Below are positions 30,201 through 34,072 of a stretch of DNA of 64,000 nt, piece after piece. The translations under genes and the position numbers were made by a program. Source of the stretch: Antedon mediterranea (lineage: Eukaryota; Echinodermata; Crinoidea; Comatulida; Antedonidae); the NCBI RefSeq assembly GCF_964355755.1, contig NC_092670.1, positions 29,063,795-29,127,794 of the forward strand, written 5' to 3'. The notes below the pieces were generated by a model, which searched no databases, had not been told where the DNA came from, and worked only from the letters and a program-made list of their open reading frames with translations. The first letter of the stretch is position 1. The number at the start of each line of letters is the position of its first letter.

Positions 30201-32588
30201 CAAAATGCATTCACATCTTGTTTAAGGAATGTATAATAATACAAGCCAGCAGCAGGTTTTTAGGTACACTATGTTGCCAAAGAGAAAGTTTAAAATTATG
30301 ATTACAAATTATTCCAATGAATAGATGTTTCAAGATACCTTGTATTTTTATATTTTGCATATATTGGTTGCATTTTTGTCTTTTAAACACAATTAAGTAA
30401 AAGGTGCCATGGGCATCCCTTCTTGATTTGCCCAATAATCATAACCACTTGGATTTACATCCAATTTAACAATAATTTACTAATTTAGGCTGTCAACATA
30501 AATCTGCATTCTAATCTAATAGAATACCCTAATTTTTATGAGTATATATTTTTCTTTTTTAAAGGAGAAAGTCAAACGTATAACTATCATTATCAAGCTA
30601 GTTTTTTTCTCCTAAAGATTTTTCTCCTGGTTTTCATGATTTATGTAAATTTGCTAAATGTGTGATCATTATAATCACAGCTTGACAGGTTGTAAAGGGC
30701 GATATACAGTGGTGTTTAACTGGCATGGTTAGTTTACAACCTAAATTAAAGTTTTTATGACCTGTCACAATCAAAGGGCTCATGTATTGAATCTAGAATT
30801 AATGTAAACCACATTCATGTGCTTATTAACAAGATAAAATAGCAGTCTGTCATTAAGGCAAGACATGAGCTATTGATCTTGTGAGGAAGTATAGTTCATG
30901 TGGAGGTTAACGACATGATATATTCTGAAAAGAGGATCATCTGCTTCACATCTTCAACAGGAACTTAAAACTTTTGTAGCATTTTCTTAGCAGACGCGCA
31001 GTACCAATATAAACAAAGGAGGAAATATATGATTGATCGATTGGAATAAATATATAGCATTTAATATTAATTATGCATGCCAGCTCTGATCCGTGTGGTT
31101 CTGAATCTGACAAATCCACCAATTAATTCATAATGCAGACTGAGATTAAATTATGTTTCAAATATTTCTAAATATTCCCCCAATCAATATGCATATGTCT
31201 TAATTTACTGTACTTTTACTTTGTCTATATTAATTTATTTTTTTCCTCTTTCATTACTGTAGCCTATGCTTCTTCAAGTACTGTTTCTGACTGTAGTATT
31301 ATACAGATATTGACTGCTTAGAGGTTAAATATAAGATTTGACATCCCCGAGGGAATGATATTAAGTTCGAGGGAATATATATTTCCCGAAGCGGCAGCTG
31401 AGGGAAATATATATTCCCCGAGAACTTAATATCATTCCCGAGGGGATGTCAAATCTTATATTTAACCGATATAAAAGGCAATATCTGTTATATTATATAG
31501 CCAAGAACAAGTCTGCTGGGTTGGGTGAAACTAGGCTAGGCCTCCTATAGTATTTGTATTGTATTTAAACAAGCCTGCCTAGACACCTTACCTTGCGAAG
31601 AATAATATACCGATAATTACTAATTAATGATTCCTTGGCAATAAAATATTCACTTAGGCCTAGGTCGTTTAAATTAACAGAAGAATTTCCATCAATAAGC
31701 CTATTAAAAATAATAATATTATAATCAGGTAGGCCGAATAAACAATTCGTCTTCTTCTCGATCTTCGAGGAGCCGAATCACCGGATGTTCAGCGCGTACT
31801 AGTTACTAGGTTACTACCGTGAGTATTGACCAATCACAAACGGTGTTTCATCACATTTAGGGTGGACTTATAACAAATGAGGGCGCTATGTATGCATAGT
31901 TTAAATAGTTTAGATGATTAATTTCTTCAAGCAACTTCCGTGGCGCAGCGGTTGAAGCGTTGTCTTGCGATGGAGTGACAATTCCACCCGAGTTCAAGAT
32001 CGAGTAGATGACTTTTGTTTATTTATCGGCAACGCGAGTGTTGGCACACGAAAATTACACAGTCAATATCATCGTACTCGAGAATCTATATGTTTAATGA
32101 CAGGGGACACGATAATTACGCGAAAATTACACAGTCAATATCATCGTTCTCGGGGATATATACGATTTACGATCCTCGCAGCGGTAGTCATGTGATGCAG
32201 TTTCAACCAATCACGTTAGCGTATTTACATAGGCTATGTAATATATCAATATAATGTCTCTGTCTCTGGCTAGCACATGCCTGGGTCTAAAATCAGAAAT
32301 TACTTCTTCCTTTGACCATGTATGTCGTGGAAACTTTTAATATATATATTTATGTATATTAAATGTGAAATTAATTTTGTCATTCATTGTATCTATGGTA
32401 ATCCTGGGTAATACTTTAGACTACACACATAAATGTGTGAACAGTTCATTGATTTGGTTTTTGTATTTTTTTTTCCAGATCTTGCACAGTTTGAAGGAGG
32501 AGAGAGCAAGATAAGTACCCTGGTAGCTGCAGCAAACAGTCCTGACAACCTGTGTAGAATGGATCCATCATGGCACCCATGGCTTTAG
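434..32588 (+). CDS. TRRAP: TRRAP, C-terminal third (24 exons, 1323 codons plus stop)
   Basis: Scaffold subunit of SAGA and TIP60/NuA4 acetyltransferase complexes that binds transcription activators in the nucleus. Joined coding exons: 434-553, 694-837, 1221-1379, 1667-1825, 2303-2530, 2620-2930, 7420-7537, 7681-7796, 8972-9184, 12534-12644, 14006-14200, 14630-14778, 15570-15734, 17902-18089, 19046-19145, 19297-19594, 19986-20187, 21154-21261, 22161-22277, 23855-24067, 25500-25641, 28976-29172, 29613-29721, 32479-32588. All junctions are GT-AG and phases agree throughout. Local residues about 1-670 match the FAT region, 675-740 is a low-complexity linker, about 900-1250 the PI3K-like pseudokinase, and the last ~33 the FATC domain ending in HPWL. 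Human TRRAP is about 3,830-3,860 residues, so roughly two thirds lies upstream of the window. The PIKK-type DRHxxN and DFG catalytic motifs are absent, as known for TRRAP. Identity is certain from near-continuous similarity; exact exon edges are by eye. Confidence 0.97.
694..837 (+). CDS. TRRAP: TRRAP exon b (FAT region)
   Basis: Forty-eight codons, local residues 41-88. EIGPFLCSGSH and a C-terminal IRPCVLK block match TRRAP. Acceptor ACAG ends at 693 and donor GTATAA starts at 838. Confidence 0.95.
838..1220 (+). other. TRRAP intron, no recognisable element
   Basis: 383 bp of AT-rich intron between exons b and c. I see no repeat or RNA structure. Confidence 0.7.
1221..1379 (+). CDS. TRRAP: TRRAP exon c (FAT region)
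   Basis: Fifty-three codons, local residues 89-141. KTHNLWHRSVLILEQQA aligns with the conserved TRRAP KTHNLWFRS block. The middle (VSVGSVYDFYEPDNTAS) is divergent. The acceptor follows TTCTTAG and the donor is GTTAGT. Confidence 0.95.
1667..1825 (+). CDS. TRRAP: TRRAP exon d (FAT region, TPR-like helices)
   Basis: Fifty-three codons, local residues 142-194. EEDMWAGLWQKRCK and AYEQQGFFEQAQ are among the most conserved TRRAP stretches and form helical repeats of the FAT domain. Donor GTGAGT starts at 1826. Confidence 0.97.
1826..2302 (+). other. TRRAP intron, no recognisable element
   Basis: 477 bp, AT-rich. No tandem repeat, inverted repeat or coding similarity was seen. Confidence 0.7.
2303..2530 (+). 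CDS. TRRAP: TRRAP exon e (FAT region)
   Basis: Seventy-six codons, local residues 195-270. FPEYRLWEEHWIKCSKEL and LVLESAWRVPDW match TRRAP. Acceptor CAACAG ends at 2302 and donor GTAAAC starts at 2531. Confidence 0.97.
2620..2930 (+). CDS. TRRAP: TRRAP exon f (FAT region)
   Basis: 311 bp, local residues 271-374, ending in phase 2 inside an arginine codon (AG|G). YRGYIAICHPDE, EWRRLP and DMKAIVKTW are conserved. Donor GTAATG starts at 2931. The next intron is 4.5 kb and carries the Penelope/tRNA-repeat cluster. Confidence 0.97.
2957..3069 (+). mobile_element. Penelope-like element 3' tail fragment
   Basis: This stretch nearly repeats 4798-4875 and 6308-6437: a TTTATCGTTTTGATTTA lead, a block around GAGATCCAGCCACTGATACC, then TTTGCCTTTGGATTTATATA running into TA repeats. 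In the two other places the block follows a hammerhead-like motif, so this is the 3' end of the same family without its ribozyme. Confidence 0.6.
3070..4137. mobile_element. Unclassified ~1.07-kb repeat element between PLE fragments
   Basis: Begins near ACTAGAAATTATACCCGCCC and ends with runs of ACAAACAGAC followed by CTCACTTATAATATAGAT. Two internal segments (from about 3299 and 3704) share TAGGTGTCATATTGG and following bases, and the GTACAATTGC-CATTTTGATACCCCA block recurs at 3858 and 4019, so the element is internally repetitive. A homopolymer of about 22 C lies near 3770. It separates two PLE fragments and is probably a nested insertion. No protein was recognised. Confidence 0.45.
4144..4875 (+). 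pseudogene. Penelope-like element fragment 1: decayed GIY-YIG endonuclease plus 3' tail
   Basis: Two frames together give the C-terminal endonuclease of a Penelope-like retroelement. VIYLIYCNICGKQYVSKT is the GIY-YIG-type core with G replaced by S, then after a frame break MTQHRSAIKT and PVAEHFNLAGHS. Stops and the frameshift show that it is dead. The 3' part contains a hammerhead-like motif at about 4751-4790 and the family's AT-rich tail ending in TA repeats. The clade differs from fragment 2 judging by the protein sequence. Confidence 0.8.
4748..4792 (+). ncRNA. Hammerhead ribozyme motif (PLE fragment 1)
   Basis: The core CTGATGA (4754-4760) is followed by a 4-bp helix II (GGGC/GCCC), then CGAAA and AGCTC. 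Helix III is the palindrome AGCT, two base pairs in a monomer or four in a dimer, followed by the cleavage-site C. Stem I pairs GCA before the core with TGC after it. This matches the minimal type I hammerheads known from Penelope-like elements. Activity is untested. Confidence 0.7.
4886..5195 (-). repeat. tRNA-headed repeat unit, copy A
   Basis: On the + strand the unit runs from GAAACGATAAAAATGAGG through the reversed tRNA-like block, then TTCATGGTATTGTTCAAACT, a GC-richer stretch with ACGGCGGAACAGCACTAG, and CGGGATCTCCGAAGAGATAC. The same order recurs in tandem at 6490-7300. This is a SINE-like family in minus orientation. Confidence 0.6.
4938..5008 (-). tRNA. tRNA-like sequence (repeat head), intact cloverleaf, anticodon AUC
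   Basis: On the minus strand, 71 nt fold into a full cloverleaf: acceptor GCCCCAG/TTGGGGC (one G-T pair), D arm GTCT/GGAC, anticodon stem TCTGC/GCAGG (one T-G), loop ATATCAA, T arm CCGAG/CTCGG with loop TTCGAGT. A box (TGGTCTAATGG) and B box (GTTCGAGTC) are intact. The anticodon would be AUC, which is not a normal animal tRNA-Asp anticodon, and no CCA is encoded. Two close copies at 6606-6675 and 6969-7039 sit in a larger repeat, so a tRNA-derived SINE head is likelier than a working tRNA. Confidence 0.6.
5196..5242. repeat. Perfect 47-bp palindrome
   Basis: Arms of 23 bp around a central A at 5219. The left arm starts AAACACATTAGGCAATGAAC and the right arm is its exact complement. The arm resembles AAACACAACAGGCAAAGAAC at the ends of the nearby tRNA-headed units, so it may be two fused unit ends. 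Confidence 0.85.
5300..5896 (+). CDS. PLE C-terminal region with GIY-YIG endonuclease domain (5'-truncated)
   Basis: An intact 198-codon frame. Residues ~30-60 hold PPMIAYRRDQSIKDTLVKSK, the conserved linker after the reverse transcriptase in Penelope-like elements. Residues ~67-80 carry cysteines (CNRNRCSTC). Residues ~105-140 are the endonuclease core, LVYCISCTKC then LYIGETKRRLGDRFVEHL, with the conserved Y, G, R and E positions, followed by PVATHF. The endonuclease nicks target DNA during retrotransposition. The frame opens directly after AT-rich filler, so the ATG used is only nominal. No stop interrupts it, suggesting a fairly young copy. Confidence 0.85.
   Translation: MNKKVINIVRDNFSILTEDKSATKDIFQEPPMIAYRRDQSIKDTLVKSKLQNKGNESIGTFKCNRNRCSTCNYVSCSNQIVGPSGNYVITDRITCTTRNLVYCISCTKCNMLYIGETKRRLGDRFVEHLRSIKLKTPGLPVATHFCNNEHSLSDITISGVKVCNGSETSRRIIEERIIVKLGTLAPTGINVQFRSFKH
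6114..6162 (+). ncRNA. Hammerhead ribozyme motif (PLE fragment 2)
   Basis: CTGATGA (6125-6131) is followed by helix II GGGC-TAT-GCCC, then CGAAA and CATGTC. Helix III is the palindrome ACAUGU: two pairs in the monomer, six in a dimer. The cleavage-site C follows it. Stem I pairs CA before the core with GT after it, then TTTT with AAAA across a mismatch. Conserved catalytic-core bases are all present. It sits 3' of the endonuclease frame, the known position in Penelope-like elements. Confidence 0.8.
6269..6437 (+). mobile_element. PLE 3' end fragment with degenerate hammerhead
   Basis: Begins inside the core: ATGATGA replaces CTGATGA, then AGGC-loop-GCCC, CGAAA and the AGCTC helix III, as in fragment 1. 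The same 3' tail follows (GAGATCCAGCCACTGATACC, ending TTTGGATTTATATATA). The preceding TA repeat has replaced stem I, so the ribozyme is probably inactive. Confidence 0.65.
6606..6675 (-). tRNA. tRNA-like sequence, copy B (degenerate)
   Basis: A 70-nt copy of the tRNA-like block at 4938-5008 with changes in the T arm (GAGTAGAGTC instead of GAGTTCGAGTC), which weakens the B box. Same anticodon loop ATATCAA. Part of a repeat unit, not an independent tRNA gene. Confidence 0.45.
6969..7039 (-). tRNA. tRNA-like sequence, copy C
   Basis: 71 nt, nearly identical to the 4938-5008 copy, but the first arm reads GCCCAAG, breaking one acceptor pair, and the T loop is TTAGAGT. Same repeat-unit context as copy B. 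Confidence 0.45.
7420..7537 (+). CDS. TRRAP: TRRAP exon g (FAT region)
   Basis: 118 bp, local residues 374-413; completes the split arginine codon. RLPMVSDDLSHWSDIFMWRQ and HHYQAIVSAY are near-identical to TRRAP. Acceptor TTTAAAG ends at 7419 and donor GTAAGT starts at 7538. Confidence 0.97.
7681..7796 (+). CDS. TRRAP: TRRAP exon h (FAT region)
   Basis: 116 bp, local residues 414-452, ending AG| in phase 2. AMLGVHASAQSIINYGKVAR is the conserved block. Acceptor TGTATAG ends at 7680 and donor GTCAGT starts at 7797. Confidence 0.96.
7818..8756. mobile_element. Non-autonomous TIR DNA transposon (939 bp) with 6-bp target duplication
   Basis: Terminal inverted repeats: the left end AGGCATGGCATCACAAAA matches the complement of the right end (AGGCCTAGCATCACAAAA) and pairing continues through CGGCG. 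CAATTA flanks both ends (7812-7817 and 8757-8762). No transposase frame inside. The superfamily is not clear; 6-bp duplications are unusual. Confidence 0.75.
8972..9184 (+). CDS. TRRAP: TRRAP exon i (FAT region)
   Basis: 213 bp, local residues 452-523. IHTIPSVPIIDCFQKIRQQV, EVIESTNLKYF and EMTAEFYALKGMFLAQ are diagnostic. Acceptor GAAG ends at 8971 and donor GTAACT starts at 9185. Confidence 0.97.
9297..10738 (+). mobile_element. Helitron-like non-autonomous element, copy 1
   Basis: Begins TCTATATATAAATTTACG directly after an A, the 5' TC signature of Helitrons, and shares most of its length with copies at 10944-12251 and 37035-37870. It ends around GATGGTACGCGAGCGAAGCG but lacks the closing arm and CTAG found in copy 2, so its 3' end looks truncated. 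No Rep/helicase frame. Confidence 0.65.
10944..12251 (+). mobile_element. Helitron-like non-autonomous element, copy 2 (complete)
   Basis: 1308 bp inserted between A (10943) and T (12252), with 5' TC and 3' CTAG termini as expected for Helitrons. The 3' end is a perfect 10-bp hairpin, CTAGATGGTA (12224-12233) and TACCATCTAG (12242-12251), with an 8-base loop. A 66-70-bp internal direct duplication (TTTCTTACTGTGAATACTGT) lies near 11540-11640. No coding frame for Rep/helicase, so it depends on an autonomous partner. Confidence 0.75.
12534..12644 (+). CDS. TRRAP: TRRAP exon j (FAT region)
   Basis: 111 bp, local residues 523-560. SDEANKAFSAAVQMHD and KAWALWGDYLE are conserved. Acceptor TTTACAG ends at 12533 and donor GTAAGT starts at 12645, splitting a lysine codon. 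Confidence 0.97.
12666..13730. mobile_element. TIR DNA element with repeated subterminal motif
   Basis: The left end GCCGTTCCAAGGCAAAAC and the right end GTTTTGCCTTGGAACGGC are inverted repeats that continue through ACGTAAC. The motif CAGTTACGTTGTTTTGCC (or its complement) recurs at about 12841, 12865, 13395, 13424, 13453, 13505 and 13700, typical of transposase-binding subterminal repeats. A local hairpin around ACGTATCTACCAGATACGT is at 12855. No transposase frame. The exact ends and target duplication are unresolved. Confidence 0.65.
14006..14200 (+). CDS. TRRAP: TRRAP exon k (FAT region)
   Basis: 195 bp, local residues 560-625. HACRHQNESKSRKYLAKVLW is identical to vertebrate TRRAP, followed by LADAVDKYAVG. 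Acceptor TAAAG ends at 14005 and donor GTAAGG starts at 14201, splitting the tryptophan codon. Confidence 0.97.
14201..14629 (+). other. TRRAP intron, no recognisable element
   Basis: 429 bp between exons k and l. AT-rich, nothing identified. Confidence 0.7.
14630..14778 (+). CDS. TRRAP: TRRAP exon l (end of FAT region)
   Basis: 149 bp, local residues 625-675. IPQLLTCLVGCEGKIILNLL and QVGRVYPQAVYFPIRTLYLT are the strongest TRRAP signature in the window. Donor GTAAGT starts at 14779 in phase 1 within a tyrosine codon. Confidence 0.97.
14779..15569 (+). other. TRRAP intron, no recognisable element
   Basis: 791 bp. It has a weak imperfect hairpin (ACTTAGCC / GGCTAAGT, about 15034-15064) but no convincing element. 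Confidence 0.6.
15570..15734 (+). CDS. TRRAP: TRRAP exon m (low-complexity linker)
   Basis: 165 bp, local residues 675-730, rich in S, T, A and K. It joins the FAT region to the pseudokinase half, at the place where vertebrate TRRAP has a short, alternatively spliced linker. It contains IIKTEPKDD, which fits the SUMO-acceptor pattern (hydrophobic-K-x-E). Support is frame continuity and good splice sites (CTAAAG acceptor, GTGAGT donor) rather than conservation. It could be a cassette exon because skipping exon m (165 bp) alone keeps frame. Confidence 0.8.
15735..17901 (+). other. Large TRRAP intron with a hAT-like MITE
   Basis: 2.2 kb. It holds the MITE at about 16146-16579, several AGCCAAAT/CTAGC-rich stretches (15830-15950) and no host coding sequence I can recognise. 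Confidence 0.6.
16146..16579. mobile_element. hAT-like MITE
   Basis: The left end CAGGGCTCGAAACCCC and the right end TTTCAAGCCCTA are imperfect inverted termini of the CAGGGCTCGAAA type common in animal hAT elements. The inside is rich in TAGCCAAAT and CTAGCAAA words. An 8-bp target duplication was not clear (CATTC occurs on both sides). Confidence 0.5.
17902..18089 (+). CDS. TRRAP: TRRAP exon n (linker and start of C-terminal half)
   Basis: 188 bp, local residues 730-792. The first ~30 residues continue the T/S/P/A-rich linker. Then GPIRATAPMWRC and HPTLLSSLEGIVDQ return to conserved TRRAP. Acceptor GTTAAG ends at 17901 and donor GTACAG starts at 18090. Confidence 0.95.
18210..18493. mobile_element. 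284-bp MITE flanked by TTAA
   Basis: The left end AAGACAACTTGACC and the right end GGTCAAGTTGTCCT are inverted repeats. TTAA lies at 18206-18209 and 18494-18497, the target duplication used by piggyBac and Kolobok elements. A second inner inverted pair surrounds GTGCATCGCAAAATT. No coding frame. Confidence 0.7.
19046..19145 (+). CDS. TRRAP: TRRAP exon o
   Basis: 100 bp, local residues 793-826. MVWFRETWYEEVLRQL matches TRRAP MVWFRENWHEEVLRQL. Acceptor TGCAG ends at 19045 and donor GTAGGT starts at 19146. Confidence 0.96.
19297..19594 (+). CDS. TRRAP: TRRAP exon p
   Basis: 298 bp, local residues 826-925. FVKKLVSTFGVGIENVS, FSSAASESLARR and FDFSVPGSTKLHNLI are diagnostic. The donor GTTAGT at 19595 follows CCAAA, splitting a lysine codon. 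Confidence 0.97.
19986..20187 (+). CDS. TRRAP: TRRAP exon q (start of pseudokinase domain)
   Basis: 202 bp, local residues 925-992. FLIEEKCRFLSNFSS, DLPGEFLVPK and VQKHNTSARRLYIRG match the N-lobe of the PI3K-like domain of TRRAP. Acceptor ATTAG ends at 19985 and donor GTATGT starts at 20188. Confidence 0.97.
20265..20745 (+). repeat. 79-bp minisatellite, about six copies, in TRRAP intron 17
   Basis: Equivalent points (GCATAGTATTCTAGTGGTGG) are at 20268, 20347, 20426, 20505, 20584 and 20663, an exact 79-bp period. The units are almost identical, so the array is young or actively homogenised. It starts 80 bp after the exon q donor. Confidence 0.95.
20746..21153 (+). other. TRRAP intron remainder, nothing recognised
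   Basis: AT-rich intron between the 79-bp array and exon r. Confidence 0.6.
21154..21261 (+). CDS. TRRAP: TRRAP exon r (pseudokinase N-lobe)
   Basis: 108 bp, local residues 993-1028. IYPYLVVNNACL and SRREERVLQLLRML align with TRRAP. Acceptor CTGTAG ends at 21153 and donor GTAAGA starts at 21262. Confidence 0.96.
21262..22160 (+). other. TRRAP intron, nothing recognised
   Basis: 899 bp, very AT-rich (AATAA runs near 21950). No element or structure was identified. Confidence 0.6.
22161..22277 (+). CDS. TRRAP: TRRAP exon s (pseudokinase)
   Basis: 117 bp, local residues 1029-1067. FTVPRVVAVSPQMRLVQDSP is near-identical to TRRAP, ending DIYKQ. Donor GTATGT starts at 22278. Confidence 0.96.
22691..23097. 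repeat. Direct repeat pair (112 bp, 295 bp apart) with internal palindrome
   Basis: 22691-22802 and 22986-23097 are nearly identical. Each contains the palindrome-like GTGTTATATAATATATTA...ACAC and inverted CCAATCAAAT / ATTTGATTGG. This resembles two ends or two copies of a MITE. The class is unknown. Confidence 0.7.
23440..23720 (-). pseudogene. Penelope-like element 3' fragment (endonuclease C-terminus plus hammerhead)
   Basis: On the minus strand one frame reads NREPDTNNRRIREAIWIRRQ then NRDEGTHQLSHKYDPV, the region after the GIY-YIG core in Penelope-like elements. The core itself is missing. A hammerhead motif follows at 23455-23500. It lies in TRRAP intron 19, antisense to the gene. Confidence 0.7.
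23452..23503 (-). ncRNA. Hammerhead ribozyme motif (minus strand PLE fragment)
   Basis: On the minus strand CTGAAGA (CTGANGA core) is followed by helix II GCTGTCC / GGACAGC around a short loop, then GAAA, CTG and TC. Helix III has two pairs (A-U, C-G) and stem I pairs TTT with AAG. Same layout as the motifs at 4748 and 6114 but in a distinct element lineage. Confidence 0.7.
23855..24067 (+). CDS. TRRAP: TRRAP exon t (pseudokinase)
   Basis: 213 bp, local residues 1068-1138. ARGSQASHQVLRDILKEVQ and NMVPRGMLKEWAVRTYPNAT are conserved, ending FRKM. Acceptor TTTACAG ends at 23854 and donor GTAAGG starts at 24068. Confidence 0.97.
24390..24690. repeat. SINE-like interspersed repeat remnant
   Basis: Starts in ATT/AAT triplets, then GATAAAGCGCCTAATG, AAGCGCTGTACAT and a 3' part AAAGTGTCTTGCCTAAGG ... 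GGATTCGATCTCACGATC. This order is familiar from short interspersed repeats of marine invertebrate genomes. No RNA-polymerase promoter could be confirmed. Confidence 0.4.
25500..25641 (+). CDS. TRRAP: TRRAP exon u (pseudokinase C-lobe)
   Basis: 142 bp, local residues 1139-1186. FTGQLALLGLAEFVLHLTRL then YFRFDIDDTSG. This is where active PIKKs carry the DRHxxN loop and DFG; neither is present, matching TRRAP's known loss of catalysis. Donor GTATGA starts at 25642. Confidence 0.97.
26095..26260 (+). repeat. tRNA-derived SINE remnant
   Basis: GAGTGGCCGAGCAGTTAAGAC resembles a tRNA-Leu/Ser A-box region and GTGTTCGAGGCTC a B box 25-35 bp later. A non-tRNA body follows (GTAGGTCCAGTGTACACA). The anticodon arm is gone. 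Confidence 0.5.
26261..28975 (+). other. Remainder of the 3.3-kb TRRAP intron 21, nothing recognised
   Basis: Very AT-rich sequence with poly-A/T stretches and no reading frame, repeat or structure that I could identify. Confidence 0.55.
28976..29172 (+). CDS. TRRAP: TRRAP exon v (pseudokinase C-lobe)
   Basis: 197 bp, local residues 1186-1251. LDANRPVPFRLTPNIAEFL matches TRRAP. The second half (SASMISSARCLVQPNF, LRDEMIAW) is conserved more loosely. Acceptor CTCAG ends at 28975 and donor GTATGG starts at 29173. Confidence 0.97.
29173..29612 (+). other. TRRAP intron, nothing recognised
   Basis: 440 bp between exons v and w. No element seen. Confidence 0.6.
29613..29721 (+). CDS. TRRAP: TRRAP exon w
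   Basis: 109 bp, local residues 1252-1288. The start (KQDDTLPAGSQPF) is divergent, as in other TRRAPs, and the end (VMRAVNAIMTRLQ) is conserved. Acceptor TTCATAG ends at 29612 and donor GTAAGT starts at 29722. Confidence 0.95.
29722..31303 (+). other. TRRAP last intron, 5' part, nothing recognised
   Basis: AT-rich intron sequence before the long palindrome. No element identified. Confidence 0.55.
31304..31489. repeat. Long near-perfect palindrome in the last TRRAP intron
   Basis: Inner arms at 31323-31389 and 31401-31467 are almost exact complements: GGTTAAATATAAGATTTGAC at the left edge, its complement at the right edge, and paired GGGAAATATATATTCCC-type cores. Outer words ACAGATATTG and CAATATCTGT also pair. 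The loop is GAAGCGGCAGCTGA. It could form a hairpin of about 70 bp. Probably a MITE or foldback terminus. Confidence 0.85.
31930..32190 (+). repeat. tRNA-derived SINE remnant with internal duplication
   Basis: CGTGGCGCAGCGGTTGAAGC resembles a tRNA A box and GAGTTCAAGATCGAG a B box about 50 bp later. Downstream a ~70-bp segment containing AAAATTACACAGTCAATATC is repeated at 32049 and 32124. Confidence 0.5.
32479..32588 (+). CDS. TRRAP: TRRAP last exon (FATC domain, stop TAG)
   Basis: 110 bp, local residues 1288-1323. NLAQFEGGESKISTLVAAAN then DNLCRMDPSWHPWL is the invariant FATC tail of TRRAP. Acceptor TTTTCCAG ends at 32478; the stop is at 32586-32588. The FATC is required for structural integrity of PIKK proteins. 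Confidence 0.98.
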
Positions 32589-32755
32589 AAAGCAACAGCA
32601 AACAACATTCCGGACAATCTGTAGAATGGATCCATCTCTGGAAACATGCCGTTAGGTAACAGCAGCAGCAACTGGGCCTGACAATCTTAAGAATGGATCC
32701 ATCTCTGGCACCATGGCTTTAGGTAACAGCAGCATCAAATGGGCTTGGCAATCTT
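32523..32755 (+). repeat. 67-bp tandem repeat made of the TRRAP coding end and its 3' UTR copies
   Basis: AGAATGGATCCATC occurs at 32556 (inside the FATC exon), 32623 and 32690: a 67-bp period. The first unit is coding. The second and third follow the stop, lack three bases (a TGT codon) and carry substitutions. A fourth partial copy starts near 32730 (AGCATCAAATGGGC). Confidence 0.85.
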
Positions 32756-33317
32756 TGGATTTGGGCACTCTTAGCTTTAGTGTCAATGGTATAATAAGTG
32801 ATGAATGAATTTAGGAAGCAAAAAGGTTTATTGATTTGATATACATGTTTGCAACTATTAATTTTAGGAATATATAAGATATACCTTGCCATTAAAAAAA
32901 ATATTGAATTTCGGAAGTATGTCAAAGTATGCAGCTCGTTGATGAAATTGTATGCATGCATCTGTATATCTTTCTTTGCATAGTGTACAGTGTCTTTATT
33001 AATCTGTTGCAAAAATCCAAATCTATTCAGTTTACACAAGATCCGGTGTGAACAGTTTTGAATATCAGATGCAAGTAATTTAATAGGGTTATATTCTATC
33101 TATATTGCAGTTTTGTGGCTCATTTATGTTGGTGTATATGTTACAGTACCGCTGCTTGGATCATAGTTAAATTACTCTGTCCCCAGTGTTACTTCTGATT
33201 GTTTGGATTTCATTTTGATGTTTTTAATTACCGCATTCAGTAAAGTTGCACGCCATTTCCCTTTTGAACCATTAATGGTTTTTACAATGTTATAGACAAG
33301 ATCTTTACTGGACTCCC
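32756..33317 (+). other. Probable TRRAP 3' UTR / downstream sequence
   Basis: No coding sequence. I could not place the polyadenylation site with confidence; AATAAA words appear only further on (around 34608 and 34661). Confidence 0.4.
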
Positions 33318-33320
33318 TAA

Positions 33321-34069
33321 AGCCTGTTTTCCTGTCGACGCTATCATCGTTAATCGTTAAAAGTTCAACGACGATCGTTTGAAAACGATCAAGTTGAAAT
33401 GTTAACGATAGCGCGAACATTTGATTTCTAGCGTTGAACGTTAGAGTTGAAACTCCGGTCTTCTTTCTCGAAGTCGTCGTAACGCGCAAAAATGAATAGA
33501 GGACTCCCCTGCCTCTAGCAGTAGGCTCACAGTGTAGGACACGTGGGCCTAGGCATACTAATATCTCTATACTGATGGTTCTTCGTTCTCAGTAGGCCTA
33601 TCCTAGTCCAAATAGCATTTTGGACTAGGCTTAAGACTTTGACCTACCTAATATCCCCGCGCCTACTTTCCGGAACATCATTTTATAGTAACTTTGGTAA
33701 GGCTGCTAGGCCTAGCTTTGACCGCGCCGCGATGCAACAAAAATAAATGTAGTCAGGAGAATTTGCCATCAATTATGTGACGTCATGTGCTGTATCGCCA
33801 TGATGATTTGCCAGTTCTTACGTTTTAGCGTTTCGATATCGCTAGAGTTGAACTGGATTCAACTCTTGCGATTGTAAACGATCGCGACTTGTAGCGTCGA
33901 TTAGCGTCGATTATTACACCTTTTCCTGTAAATCGCCGACATTTTGTATCGTCATCGTTAGTTAAAAAAGTCCCTTTTCCTGTAAATCGTTAAAATTTCT
34001 ATGTTTACGTTGAAGATCGCTGATTTTTGTTAACGATAGCGTCGAATAACGTCGACAGGAAAACAGGCT
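33321..34069. mobile_element. PIF/Harbinger-like MITE (749 bp)
   Basis: The left end AGCCTGTTTTCCTGTCGACG and its complement at the right end form about 20 bp of TIR, flanked by TAA at 33318-33320 and 34070-34072. A 3-bp TWA duplication is the Harbinger hallmark. The interior has many ACGATAGCG/GTCGA words (33340-33420 and 33830-34040) and no transposase. Confidence 0.75.
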
Positions 34070-34072
34070 TAA

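Noticed and set aside
31965-32254. Two overlapping + frames with repeated KLHSQYHR / ITQSISS peptides
   Set aside because: They come from the ~70-bp duplication in a SINE-like repeat. No known protein and no host-gene context.
33172-33489. 105-codon minus-strand frame downstream of TRRAP
   Set aside because: Half of it lies in the Harbinger-like MITE. Composition is unremarkable and no domain is recognisable.
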